Assembly (NCBI GenBank): GCA_964598005.1
Contig: CAZRAL010000030.1
Location: 1 to 31,188, forward strand
DNA: 31,188 nucleotides
Direction: 5' to 3'
From: CAZRAL01 sp964598005
Lineage (GTDB): Bacteria; Pseudomonadota; Gammaproteobacteria; Burkholderiales; Usitatibacteraceae
A program made the translations under genes and the position numbers. Each line of letters begins with the position of its first letter. The stretch's first letter is position 1. Shown here piece after piece: positions 15,801 to 23,304 of the stretch. The notes beneath the pieces were generated by a model. It ran no database searches and was not told where the DNA came from. It was given only the letters and a program-made list of their open reading frames with translations.

Positions 15801-15962
15801 GCCGGCTTCGGTCATGAGCGTGACGGTTGGTTTGTTCAGATCCGGAAAAACGTCCACAGGCATGTCGCGCAGTGTGAACGCACCGTAGATAAGCAGCAGC
15901 AGTGATGCCCCTAGCACCAGCAGCCGCTGTTTCAGGCTGGAGTGAATGATAAGATCAAACAC
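12834..15962 (-). CDS. Heavy-metal efflux RND pump (CzcA/CusA family)
   Basis: 1042 residues, full length for an inner-membrane proton-driven RND transporter with twelve helices and two large periplasmic loops. It opens MFDLIIHSSLKQRLLVLGAS and contains the typical DVFPDLNKPTVTLMTEAGG-MAPEEVEQLVTFPIE region and the helix-4 motif AIAIGELVDDAVVDVENVLR (starting near residue 400). The proton-relay region differs from CzcA (DFGIIVDGAVVIVEN): the first Asp is Ala, as in CusA, while the later Asp and Glu are kept. The metal cannot be assigned from this. The start is GTG at 15962, two bases after the adaptor stop. It works with the adaptor and outer-membrane factor encoded upstream. Confidence 0.95.
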   Translation of the reverse strand: MFDLIIHSSLKQRLLVLGASLLLLIYGAFTLRDMPVDVFPDLNKPTVTLMTEAGGMAPEEVEQLVTFPIESSMNGMPGVSRVRSISGVGLSIVYVEFDWGSDIYRNRQQIAERLNLVREQLPPGVVPQMGPISSIMGEILLIALPIESAADVAASQVIASPMAVREYADWVMRPRLLTIPGVAQVIPIGGEVRQYRVELQPAQMQALGVARERIELALRDFGANTSGGFLEAQGREYLIRIIGRTSRIEDLQNLVVTVKNGQPVLLKQVAQVVLAPAIKRGDGSYQGKPAVILSVQKQPTADSVTLTREIEKAVADLAKNRPPGVAAPAFLFKQADFIERSVTNIKEALRDGAIMVAVILFLFLLNVRTTVISLIAIPLSLLTTGLIFRYFDLSINTMTLGGLAIAIGELVDDAVVDVENVLRRLKENRLRQAPLAALEVIASASREVRTGVVYATLVVVLVFVPLFALPGIEGRLFTPLGIAYVVSILASMLVAVTVTPVLCYYLLPGMKQLHTGDSPLVSGLKRLDARLLHWSFPHARALLATALVMVALASVSVPFFPRSFLPPFNEGTLTINLLLNPGASLTESNRIGTHAEVLIRQVPEVTQVGRRTGRAELDEHAEGVHYTEIDVDLKQSSRSREAIIADIRTLLSTLPAVSSVGQPISHRLDHLLSGVRAQIALKIYGDDLDTLRSLAAGLRERLTRIPGITDLQIEKQVLIPQIKINLDYASAARYGVAPGNLLRSLEQIIEGEKITQVVEGNRRFDLLVRLPENARSPQALANLLVETPLGFIPLSKIAHVEESEGPNQVARENSRRRIVLSANTGSHDLSRIISDIRTELASKPLPQGYFTAIEGQFQAQEQATKLITVLALVSLALIFMVLYSRYRSMTLVLIIMVNIPLALVGSVIALWISGQPLSVAALVGFITLAGIATRNGILKISHYINLCAFEGETFSQSMIVRGSLERLTPVLMTALVAAFALLPLLLSASAPGKEMLHPVAVVIFGGLVSSTLLDTVLTPLMFWLWGEKPLKQLLAGHSKESF

Positions 15963-15964
15963 GG

Positions 15965-17113
15965 TCAGCGCACTTGGGATAGCAGGCTTGCCCCATCCGT
16001 AACCACCCGGTCACCGTCATGCAAGCCGTCAATGACAGCGACGTTTATCGCATCCAGAGGCTGGGTGCGGATCTTTCTGGCAATGAAACGTTCCGGCCCG
16101 ACATGCGCCCACACTGCCGTTTCTCCGGAACCCGTCTTCGTGATGGCCTGTAGAGGCACAGCAACACCCTTGATGCCGCGCTGTGTGCGCACCACCACCT
16201 TTACCGGTTGACCGACAACCAGCGCGGCGTCGGGTTTGACGATGCGAAACAACAAGGGAAGCGCCTGCTCTCGCAACTGGCGGCCGCCGCCGACAAACTT
16301 CAATGCCAGAGCGTTATCACCCACTTGGGCGCTGGCAGACTGCAAGGTGCTGGTAATGCCAGGGTCATAGGCGAGGGCCTCCACTGCCAGACGCGTCGGG
16401 TCGACAATTTCAAACAAAACCTCCCGGGCATCGACGATCTGACCCGCCAGCAGATGGTGCGATGCGCTGAGTATGCCGCTGGCCGGCGCGAGCAGCGGCA
16501 CCGCGTGCGCTATGCTGGCATCGACAAAGCTGCGCCGCTGACGCAAGGCATCACGTTCGATGCGGGCCGCATCGATTTCCTTTTGTGGCACCGCTCCTTC
16601 AAGCTGCTCATAGCGTTTTACTTTCCGGTCCGCAATAGCCAGCTGTGCATCCAGTTCGGCAAGTTGCGCCTTCTGATTACCTTGTTCAATGGCGCTTGCA
16701 ACTGGCTGCAGATAGACCAGTATTTCTCCTTTGGCGACTTTGCGGCCTCCGACAGGCATGCCTTTGGGTCCCGGCTTTACGCTGCCCGGGAAGGGGGCCT
16801 GAACGCGGCCACTGGTCTCCGGGTCCGCAACGATGATACCGTTGAGCTCGACGCCCGCAGACAGATCTGCGACCTGTACCTGTACAGTGCGTATGCCGAG
16901 TCGGCGCTGGACTGGCTTCGGTACAAATAGACTGCCATCGGCCAATCGTTGCGGTCCTTCCTGCGAGATGCTCATTGTTGTAGCGGACATTGGCGCGGTG
17001 GTTTTCGGTTTCTGATCGCCATGATCTTCATCACCGTGGGCAAAAACCCGCACGCTGATGGCTGTCATGAGGGTCAGAATCATGACAACTGTTAATTTCA
17101 TTTTCAATATCAC
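15965..17113 (-). CDS. Periplasmic adaptor (membrane fusion protein) of metal RND efflux, CzcB-like
   Basis: 382 residues from GTG at 17113. This GTG forms a GTGA overlap with the preceding stop and has AAAGGA a few bases upstream; an ATG at 17101 is an alternative. The signal peptide is followed at once by HGDEDHGDQK, a likely metal-binding stretch. Adaptor features follow: barrel-sandwich halves around VQAPFPGSVKPGPKGMPVGG and VPLLAPASGILSASHHLLAG, a short helical hairpin (AQLAELDAQLAIADRKVKRY and QKEIDAARIERDALRQR), and a beta-barrel ending with KTGSGETAVWAHVG and DGLHDGDRVVTDGASLL. It bridges the RND pump and the outer-membrane channel. Confidence 0.9.
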   Translation of the reverse strand: MILKMKLTVVMILTLMTAISVRVFAHGDEDHGDQKPKTTAPMSATTMSISQEGPQRLADGSLFVPKPVQRRLGIRTVQVQVADLSAGVELNGIIVADPETSGRVQAPFPGSVKPGPKGMPVGGRKVAKGEILVYLQPVASAIEQGNQKAQLAELDAQLAIADRKVKRYEQLEGAVPQKEIDAARIERDALRQRRSFVDASIAHAVPLLAPASGILSASHHLLAGQIVDAREVLFEIVDPTRLAVEALAYDPGITSTLQSASAQVGDNALALKFVGGGRQLREQALPLLFRIVKPDAALVVGQPVKVVVRTQRGIKGVAVPLQAITKTGSGETAVWAHVGPERFIARKIRTQPLDAINVAVIDGLHDGDRVVTDGASLLSQVR

Positions 17114-17685
17114 CGGGATCCTTTCTTCTGGCGACGAATGATGAGCAAGGCAAGCGCCACAACGACCAAGCCAGCGCCGATAGCCCATACCAAAAATTTG
17201 CCCCTGTCGTAGTTATGGGCGATGTCGCCAGGTGCCGTTGCCGGTAGTTCTAGGGTAGTGGTGAGCAGATCAGAATTATCAGCGGTTTCCACCGAAATCG
17301 TGAGCGGCAGCTTAGCACCCGGTGCCATACTGTTCAGGGCTGCGGGCCGGGCCACATAGATGCCGGGGCTTTCTTCTTTGACCGGGACGCTTTGCCCGCC
17401 TGCATCTATTTCCAGTTTTGCGCCAACCACAGGTTCATTGGTCTTGAAGCGATCAACGATGATCAATAGCCGCGGGCTTTGTGATTTGCCTGCATCCAGT
17501 ACAGCCACGAGTTCGAAGGCATCGCTTTGAGCCAGTGCACGCGGTGCAATGGCCAAGACTGGTGCAGGGCTTTTGCCTTCATCACCATGGTCTTCTCCGC
17601 CATGTGCGTTTGCCCATATGCTTCCGAGCAAACCTGCGGTCAGCAGGCTGAACAGGAGAAAAAAACGGTATATCGGGATAGTCAC
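17110..17685 (-). CDS. Membrane-anchored periplasmic accessory protein of metal efflux
   Basis: 191 residues from GTG at 17685, overlapping the preceding stop (GTGA). It has an N-terminal signal peptide (about 1-27), then HGGEDHGDEGK, a periplasmic beta-sandwich-like region (RLLIIVDRFKTNEPVVGAKL, SPGIYVARPAALNSMAPGA, LTTTLELP), a C-terminal membrane helix (FLVWAIGAGLVVVALALLII) and a basic tail RRQKKGSR. I recognise no named family; similar sequence sometimes forms an N-terminal extension of CzcB-like adaptors. The metal-ligand-like motif just after the signal peptide nearly matches that of the adaptor encoded next. A role in delivering metal to, or stabilising, the adaptor is inference. Confidence 0.8.
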   Translation of the reverse strand: MTIPIYRFFLLFSLLTAGLLGSIWANAHGGEDHGDEGKSPAPVLAIAPRALAQSDAFELVAVLDAGKSQSPRLLIIVDRFKTNEPVVGAKLEIDAGGQSVPVKEESPGIYVARPAALNSMAPGAKLPLTISVETADNSDLLTTTLELPATAPGDIAHNYDRGKFLVWAIGAGLVVVALALLIIRRQKKGSR

Positions 17686-18884
17686 GGCAGAATTCCCCTT
17701 GCTTGATTGAGCTGGGCGCGCGCTGCTCCCAAGGCATACCTCGCGAGCAACAGTTCAAGGCGCGATTCATTCGCGGCGGTGCTCACCCGTATAAATTCCG
17801 CAAGGCCCAATTCACCCAGCGAGAAGGCCTTTTCCTGTAGTGTCAGGCGTTCGCCGCCAAGGGCAGCACGTGACTGCGCAACCTGATACGCCAATTCGGC
17901 GTTATCAAGCGCTGATTGCGCTTCGCGCTGCCCGGTTTCGATCTCAGCCATCGTTTGACGCAACTCGGCTTCAGCCTTAATCAATGCAGCATTCGCAGAC
18001 GCCAGTTTCGGCGCATTACGTGCTTCGGTATCAAATGGAACGCGGACGCCAATACGTACCGAGTTGTGGCTTGGCGCCGCGAATGCGTCACGCATTTGTA
18101 CCACACCAATGGAAAGTTCAGGAGGGTTGCGCCGGTCTTCACGCGTAACCTGCATCTCGGCTCGCGCACGCTCCACCGTTGCCTGGGCAAGTTTCAAGTG
18201 TGGGTGGAAGTCGGCAGACAATGTGGCTACTGTTTCGTCGATGGCACTGGGCATACTGTCTAGCCCTGTCAGCACCAGCAAGCGGCCGAGCGCCTGGCGT
18301 TCGCGAGTTCGTGCTTTAGCAACACTCCCTTTGGCGGCGAGCGTTTCTTCCTGAGTCAATAGCAGATCGGTTCGGGCCAGATCCCCTGCTTTATGGCGAC
18401 GCATCACGTCGGCTTCCAGTTTCTCGGCGGTAGTCAGGCGTTCGGTCGCAATACTGGACTCCACCCTGGCGGCAGCCAGATTCCATACTGTAGCGCGCAG
18501 TTCACCCGCCAGGGCAAGACGGGCAGCGGCCAAGCCAGCCTCTGCATCCGCCGCATCGCGCGAAGCGAATGCTTCTCGCGCTGCCCGCTGGCCGGGAAGC
18601 CAAAGTGGTAGAGCCAGTTCGAATTCACGCTCCCGCGCGCCACTGCTGCTGTTGAAGCGGTCGCTCTTCTCGGATAATCCCATTGTCGGAGGTTCGGCAA
18701 ACCAGCTATTGGCTAACGTACGACTGGCATTCACCTCAGCCCGGCGGGACTCGGCCACCCGTGCTCGCACGGCACGCTCCCAAGCCTTGTCCAATGCCTC
18801 ATGCAAGGTCGTGTCAGCCCATGATGGGGTACTGATAAGCCCCAACACTAGGATCGACAAGCCATATATCAGGAAACAGCGCAT
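17682..18884 (-). CDS. Outer-membrane factor of metal efflux (CzcC/TolC family)
   Basis: 400 residues from the ATG at 18884, which gives a clean signal peptide (MRCFLIYGLSILVLGLISTPSWA). A TTG at 18917 would add 11 residues. The remainder is alpha-helical with two outer-membrane-efflux repeats: ALDKAWERAVRARVAESRRA through LALAGELRATVWNLAAARVE, and HLKLAQATVERARAEMQVTR through TLQEKAFSLGELGLAEFIRV. NPPELSIGVVQMRDAF and RIGVRVPFDTEARN mark the beta-barrel strands. Length suits the CzcC group. It is the first gene of the efflux cluster, starting 74 bases after the ftsH stop with no visible terminator or clear promoter between them. Confidence 0.9.
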   Translation of the reverse strand: MRCFLIYGLSILVLGLISTPSWADTTLHEALDKAWERAVRARVAESRRAEVNASRTLANSWFAEPPTMGLSEKSDRFNSSSGAREREFELALPLWLPGQRAAREAFASRDAADAEAGLAAARLALAGELRATVWNLAAARVESSIATERLTTAEKLEADVMRRHKAGDLARTDLLLTQEETLAAKGSVAKARTRERQALGRLLVLTGLDSMPSAIDETVATLSADFHPHLKLAQATVERARAEMQVTREDRRNPPELSIGVVQMRDAFAAPSHNSVRIGVRVPFDTEARNAPKLASANAALIKAEAELRQTMAEIETGQREAQSALDNAELAYQVAQSRAALGGERLTLQEKAFSLGELGLAEFIRVSTAANESRLELLLARYALGAARAQLNQARGILP

Positions 18885-18958
18885 GATTGCTCTATATGTT
18901 TTATTTGCCAGGAACAATCTTATGTCCGGCCTGTTGTGCAGGATGCTTCTTTAACGGG

Positions 18959-20884
18959 CTAGTGGGTACCTTCTTCCGCCGGGGGAGAGGGAGCTTCCGG
19001 TTGAGTGGCATTGCCACCGCCTTCTCCATCGCGTTTGGGTTTGAAAGGCATGGCAGAAGGTTTAGGTGCACGAGGCGCGCGGCCTTCCATAATGTCCTTG
19101 ATCTGGTCGGCATCGATGGTTTCATATTCCATCAGTGCCTGCGCCATCGCTTCGATTTTGTCGCGATTTTCTTCAATGAGTTTGCGCGCCAGGGTATATT
19201 GCTGATCGATGATTTTACGAATTTCTGCATCGACTTTGCGCATGGTTTCTTCGGAAACATTGGTTTGCCGGGTGACTGAGCGGCCGAGGAAAACTTCGCC
19301 CTCGTTTTCAGCATAAACCATGGTGCCCAGCTCATCTGACATGCCATAGCGCGTGACCATATCGCGCGCAATTTGTGTGGCGCGTTCGAAGTCATTTGAC
19401 GCGCCGGTCGTCATCTGGTTCATGAATACTTCTTCAGCAATGCGGCCACCGAATAGCACGGCAATGCGGGAAAGCAGGTATACCCGGTCGTAGGCGTAGC
19501 GATCCTGTTCCGGCAATTGCACCGTCACGCCCAGCGCGCGACCGCGGGGAATGATGGTTACCTTATGCACCGGATCGCTCTTGGGCAAGAGGTATCCCAA
19601 TAGCGCATGACCAGATTCGTGGTAGGCGGTATTTTTACGCTCCTCTTCATCCATGACCATGGAGCGGCGTTCGGTGCCCATCATGATCTTATCTTTGGCA
19701 CGCTCAAAATCCTCCATGTCAACAAGGCGCTTGCTGCTGCGAGCCGCAAACAAAGCGGCTTCATTGACCAGGTTGGCGAGATCGGCCCCGGAAAATCCCG
19801 GTGTGCCGCGGGCGATGACCCCGGGAACCACATCCGGCGCAATCGGCACCTTGCGCATATGCACGACAAGGATTTGTTCGCGACCACGAATGTCGGGCAA
19901 AGGAACGACGACCTGACGATCAAAACGACCTGGGCGTAGCAGGGCGGGATCCAGTACGTCCGGGCGGTTGGTGGCAGCGATCACAATAACACCAACCGAA
20001 CCTTCAAAACCATCCATTTCGACCAGCAACTGGTTTAAGGTTTGCTCGCGTTCATCATTACCGCCCCCGAGGCCCGCGCCACGTTGCCGACCGACTGCAT
20101 CGATTTCATCAATAAATACAATACAGGGCGCATTTTTTTTGGCTTGTTCGAACATGTCGCGCACGCGCGCTGCACCCACGCCAACAAACATTTCAACAAA
20201 ATCGGAGCCCGAAATGGAAAAGAAGGGGACTTTGGCTTCGCCAGCGATGGCGCGGGCCAGCAAGGTTTTACCGGTACCGGGTGAGCCGACCATCAGCACC
20301 CCGCGCGGAATGCGGCCGCCGAGTTTCTGGAATTTGGTGGGGTCACGCAGGAAATCGACCAGCTCGGAAACTTCTTCCTTGGCTTCATCACACCCCGCCA
20401 CATCGGCAAAGGTGACTTGATTATTGGCGTCGTCGAGCATGCGGGCGCGACTTTTGCCAAATGAAAAGGCACCCCCGCGACCGCCGCCTTGCATCTGGCG
20501 CATGAAAAATACCCATACGCCGATCAGCAACAGCATCGGGAACCACGAAATGAAGATATTCATCAGCAGCGAAGGCTCTTCTTCCGATTTCGCTTCAATT
20601 TTGGCACCGGACTTGCGCAAGTCTTCCCACATGAAGACATCGCCACCGGGTATATACGCAATATAGTTTTTGCTGTCGTTTTTGCTCTCGCGCAAGGTAA
20701 TCCGCAGTGTGCGGTTCCCCTCCTGTTTTATTTTTTCAATATTGCCTGCTTTGGCTTCCTGCATCAGCGTTGAATAATCTATTTCATTGCGGGTGTTAGC
20801 AGTTTTTGAAAACTGCATGTACACCATCATCAGAATGATGCCGATGATGATCCATACACCAAAACTTTTTATCCAATTATTCAC
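18959..20884 (-). CDS. ftsH: ATP-dependent zinc metalloprotease FtsH
   Basis: 641 residues, inner-membrane hexameric AAA+ protease for membrane-protein quality control and regulated proteolysis. Two N-terminal helices (WIKSFGVWIIIGIILMMVYM and LLMNIFISWFPMLLLIGVWV) flank a periplasmic segment. The AAA domain has Walker A GSPGTGKT (about 199), Walker B CIVFIDEIDAVG, and the second region of homology ATNRPDVLDPALLRPGRFDR. The zinc site is HESGH (about 422-426), with the third ligand region in MTTGASNDFERATQIARD. The C-terminus is Pro-rich and ends AEEGTH. The start is GTG at 20884 with AAGGAA upstream. It follows rlmE by 60 bases, as in the conserved rlmE-ftsH pair. Confidence 0.98.
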   Translation of the reverse strand: MNNWIKSFGVWIIIGIILMMVYMQFSKTANTRNEIDYSTLMQEAKAGNIEKIKQEGNRTLRITLRESKNDSKNYIAYIPGGDVFMWEDLRKSGAKIEAKSEEEPSLLMNIFISWFPMLLLIGVWVFFMRQMQGGGRGGAFSFGKSRARMLDDANNQVTFADVAGCDEAKEEVSELVDFLRDPTKFQKLGGRIPRGVLMVGSPGTGKTLLARAIAGEAKVPFFSISGSDFVEMFVGVGAARVRDMFEQAKKNAPCIVFIDEIDAVGRQRGAGLGGGNDEREQTLNQLLVEMDGFEGSVGVIVIAATNRPDVLDPALLRPGRFDRQVVVPLPDIRGREQILVVHMRKVPIAPDVVPGVIARGTPGFSGADLANLVNEAALFAARSSKRLVDMEDFERAKDKIMMGTERRSMVMDEEERKNTAYHESGHALLGYLLPKSDPVHKVTIIPRGRALGVTVQLPEQDRYAYDRVYLLSRIAVLFGGRIAEEVFMNQMTTGASNDFERATQIARDMVTRYGMSDELGTMVYAENEGEVFLGRSVTRQTNVSEETMRKVDAEIRKIIDQQYTLARKLIEENRDKIEAMAQALMEYETIDADQIKDIMEGRAPRAPKPSAMPFKPKRDGEGGGNATQPEAPSPPAEEGTH

Positions 20885-20944
20885 GTGAGCTTTTCCTTAA
20901 ACGCGCGGCAGACATACAAAACAACTTCAAATTTTACACTAACC

Positions 20945-21595
20945 CTATGAATTACAATTTAAGGCCACTGCTTCTTGCTTGATTCCTTTGGCAATAATGT
21001 AGGTCTCGCGGCTTTCATCGCGTGAGGCATCGGGCTTTTTTGTGGCGACTTTCAAAAAATTCTGTCTCAACAATTTCAAATAGGGCTCGAATCCCTCACC
21101 CTGGAATACCTTGACCAGAAAAATGCCGTTAGGTTTCAGAAAATGAACTGCAAAGTCGGCTGCTAATTCGCATAAGGCATAAAGCCGCGCCTGATCGGTC
21201 ACTCTGTTACCAGTAAGGTTGGGCGACATATCGGAAATTACAAGATTTGCCTTGTTATTTTCACCCAGCGCAGAAATCACGGCATTCAACCCCGTGCCAT
21301 GCGAAAAATCGTCGTGAATGAAATGGACGCCGGGCACAGCTTTCATCTCCAGCAAATCGATTGCAATGACTTTACCTTTCGTCCCGACTATTTGCGCCGC
21401 GACCTGAGACCAACCGCCGGGCGTAGAGCCAAGGTCGATCACAGTCATGCCTGGTTTGAGTAGGGGCTCGCGGCGGTTAAATTCAAGCAGCTTATAAGCA
21501 GCGCGCGAACGATAGCCATCTTCTTGAGCCCGTTTTACATAAGGATCGTTCAGGTGCCGGTGAACCCAGTCTCGGCTTGATTTGGGACGTGCCAT
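20945..21595 (-). CDS. rlmE: 23S rRNA (uridine-2552-2'-O) methyltransferase RlmE
   Basis: 216 residues, cytosolic SAM-dependent methyltransferase for U2552 of 23S rRNA. Motifs include SRDWVHRHLNDPYVKRAQED, SRAAYKLLEFN (catalytic Lys), the SAM loop VIDLGSTPGGWSQVAAQ, VIAIDLLEMKAVPGVHFI, LVISDMSPNLTGNRVTDQ (catalytic Asp), LKPNGIFLVKVFQGEGFEPY (catalytic Lys) and SRDESRETYIIAKG. The K-D-K-E tetrad is therefore intact. Upstream is a gap of 194 bases before the rluB stop, which probably holds the rlmE-ftsH promoter, although I cannot pick a convincing -35/-10 pair. Confidence 0.97.
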   Translation of the reverse strand: MARPKSSRDWVHRHLNDPYVKRAQEDGYRSRAAYKLLEFNRREPLLKPGMTVIDLGSTPGGWSQVAAQIVGTKGKVIAIDLLEMKAVPGVHFIHDDFSHGTGLNAVISALGENNKANLVISDMSPNLTGNRVTDQARLYALCELAADFAVHFLKPNGIFLVKVFQGEGFEPYLKLLRQNFLKVATKKPDASRDESRETYIIAKGIKQEAVALNCNS

Positions 21596-21789
21596 GATAC
21601 TTGTCTTCTTATTTAGAATGATAGCCTTGCCAAATCACCCGCGTGTATCTTGTGAATACACAGTTACCTTTCGTCTTGTGTCGAAAGCTGCTTACCAATG
21701 CCTCGCCTTACACTTATGCTCAACTTCGGCAGTTTCAGGCCCGCACAGCGTAACATTAGTTAATACAGCAAAAACTATATCAACCTGTT

Positions 21790-23304
21790 TCACTCAGGCA
21801 AATCATTTCCGCCCGAAGTCGGCGGTGGGGTGGATCCGCGTTTAACCCTGGAACGACGGCTGCTGCCCGGACCCCGGACACGGCGACCATAAGGTGTACG
21901 CCGACCTTCTGATTTACTTTCCGGCACGGCACGGTTGCCATCCGGTAAGCCATCGTCTCCCGCTGGAGCCAGGCCACGTGTGTCACGATTAGCAATGGGT
22001 AATCCCGCTTCTCCCGTTACCGGTGCATACTCTTTTGGCACGGATGGGCGGGTTCGCCCGCCTGGTCTTGGTGGCCGGTGACGGCCTCTTCCCATCGGTT
22101 TGGCCTGCTCGCTTTTATTGCCGCTGACGCCTGGCTGGTTGCCACGCGATTCAGGGCGGTGGCGCGCCGGACGGCTGTTTTCTTCCGCCTGCAATCCTTC
22201 AATCTTGACGCCTGCCCAGTGAAGAATATCCTTAACCTGATTTGCATCCATTTCGACCATTTTGCCGCGCAGCAAACGGGGTGGCAGACAGACTTTGCCG
22301 AAACGGGTGCGCAATAATCGCGATACGCCAAGCCCCTGCGACTCGAACATTTTGCGCACTTCGCGATTACGGCCCTCCTTGATTACGACCTTGTACCATT
22401 TATTGGCACCTTCTCCGCCGCTGGGTTCGATGGAATCGAAGCGCGCAGGCAGCCCGCCTTCATCATCCACCGGCACGCCGGTCAACAGCGCCTGTGTCTG
22501 CTCCGCAGTCAGCTCGCCCAGTATGCGCACCGCATATTCGCGTTCGACCTCGAAGCGCGGGTGCATCATTTTGTTCGCCAAATCGCCGCTGGTGGTGAAG
22601 ATCAGCAGACCGGAGGTATTGATATCCAAACGTCCAATCGCCACCCATTTCCCGTTTTCCACTTTGGGCAAATTATCAAATACGGTCGTGCGATTACCCG
22701 GGTCGCTGGTGGTCACAATTTCGCCTTCCGGCTTGTGATAAAGCAATACACGTGGCATTTCCGCGGCGAATTGCAATTTGACCGGGCGATGGTCGATCAA
22801 TACTGCATCGCCCTGCCCGACTTGTGTGCCCAGCGTGGCGACCATACCGTTGACCATGACCCGGCCCGAAGCAATCATGATTTCCATATCGCGCCGCGAC
22901 CCATGCCCGGATTGCGCCAGCACTTTATGCAGGCGCTCGCGCTTGACCGTGGCTGGCGTGGAGAGTGCTTCGGCAAATTGCCCCGATTTGCTTTCATCGC
23001 CCATGCGGCGCATTTCTGCGGCTTCGGATATGGACAGCCGCGGAGGAACGGGCGCACGAAATGGCGTTTTTTTACCGGTCCGGTTTTTACGCGGCTTGGG
23101 CGCGCCGCGCTTTTGGTCGGGATCGCGCAAATACGTCGCGGCACCCGGTTGCGGCCCACCCTTGCGCGCTTTATTACCGTCGCGGCTTTTGCGCTGGCCG
23201 CGTTTGTTATCGTCGTTGCTGGAAACAGTTTCTTTTTCCTCGCCGATATAGCGACCATCTACATAACCGCGGGCGGGGGTACGGACAATAACTCGTTTGA
23301 TCAT
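21790..23304 (-). CDS. rluB: Pseudouridine synthase RluB with basic N- and C-terminal extensions
   Basis: 504 residues, about twice the E. coli RluB length. The core has an S4 RNA-binding domain (ERLHKVLAQSGHGSRRDMEI) and the RsuA/RluB/E/F catalytic domain with GRLDINTSGLLIFTTSGDL (catalytic Asp), then EREYAVRILGEL and GRNREVRKMFESQGLGVSRL. RluB makes pseudouridine 2605 in 23S rRNA. An N-terminal extension of about 110 residues and a C-terminal tail of about 140 residues are rich in Arg, Lys, Gly and Pro and look disordered and RNA-binding. The ATG at 23304 overlaps the scpB stop as ATGA. Assignment as RluB rather than RluE/F/RsuA rests on the scpAB linkage. Confidence 0.93.
   Translation of the reverse strand: MIKRVIVRTPARGYVDGRYIGEEKETVSSNDDNKRGQRKSRDGNKARKGGPQPGAATYLRDPDQKRGAPKPRKNRTGKKTPFRAPVPPRLSISEAAEMRRMGDESKSGQFAEALSTPATVKRERLHKVLAQSGHGSRRDMEIMIASGRVMVNGMVATLGTQVGQGDAVLIDHRPVKLQFAAEMPRVLLYHKPEGEIVTTSDPGNRTTVFDNLPKVENGKWVAIGRLDINTSGLLIFTTSGDLANKMMHPRFEVEREYAVRILGELTAEQTQALLTGVPVDDEGGLPARFDSIEPSGGEGANKWYKVVIKEGRNREVRKMFESQGLGVSRLLRTRFGKVCLPPRLLRGKMVEMDANQVKDILHWAGVKIEGLQAEENSRPARHRPESRGNQPGVSGNKSEQAKPMGRGRHRPPRPGGRTRPSVPKEYAPVTGEAGLPIANRDTRGLAPAGDDGLPDGNRAVPESKSEGRRTPYGRRVRGPGSSRRSRVKRGSTPPPTSGGNDLPE

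Noticed and set aside
18884..18958. Metal-responsive promoter between ftsH and the efflux genes
   Set aside because: No convincing -35/-10 pair with proper spacing and no MerR- or CzcR-type operator palindrome could be found by eye.
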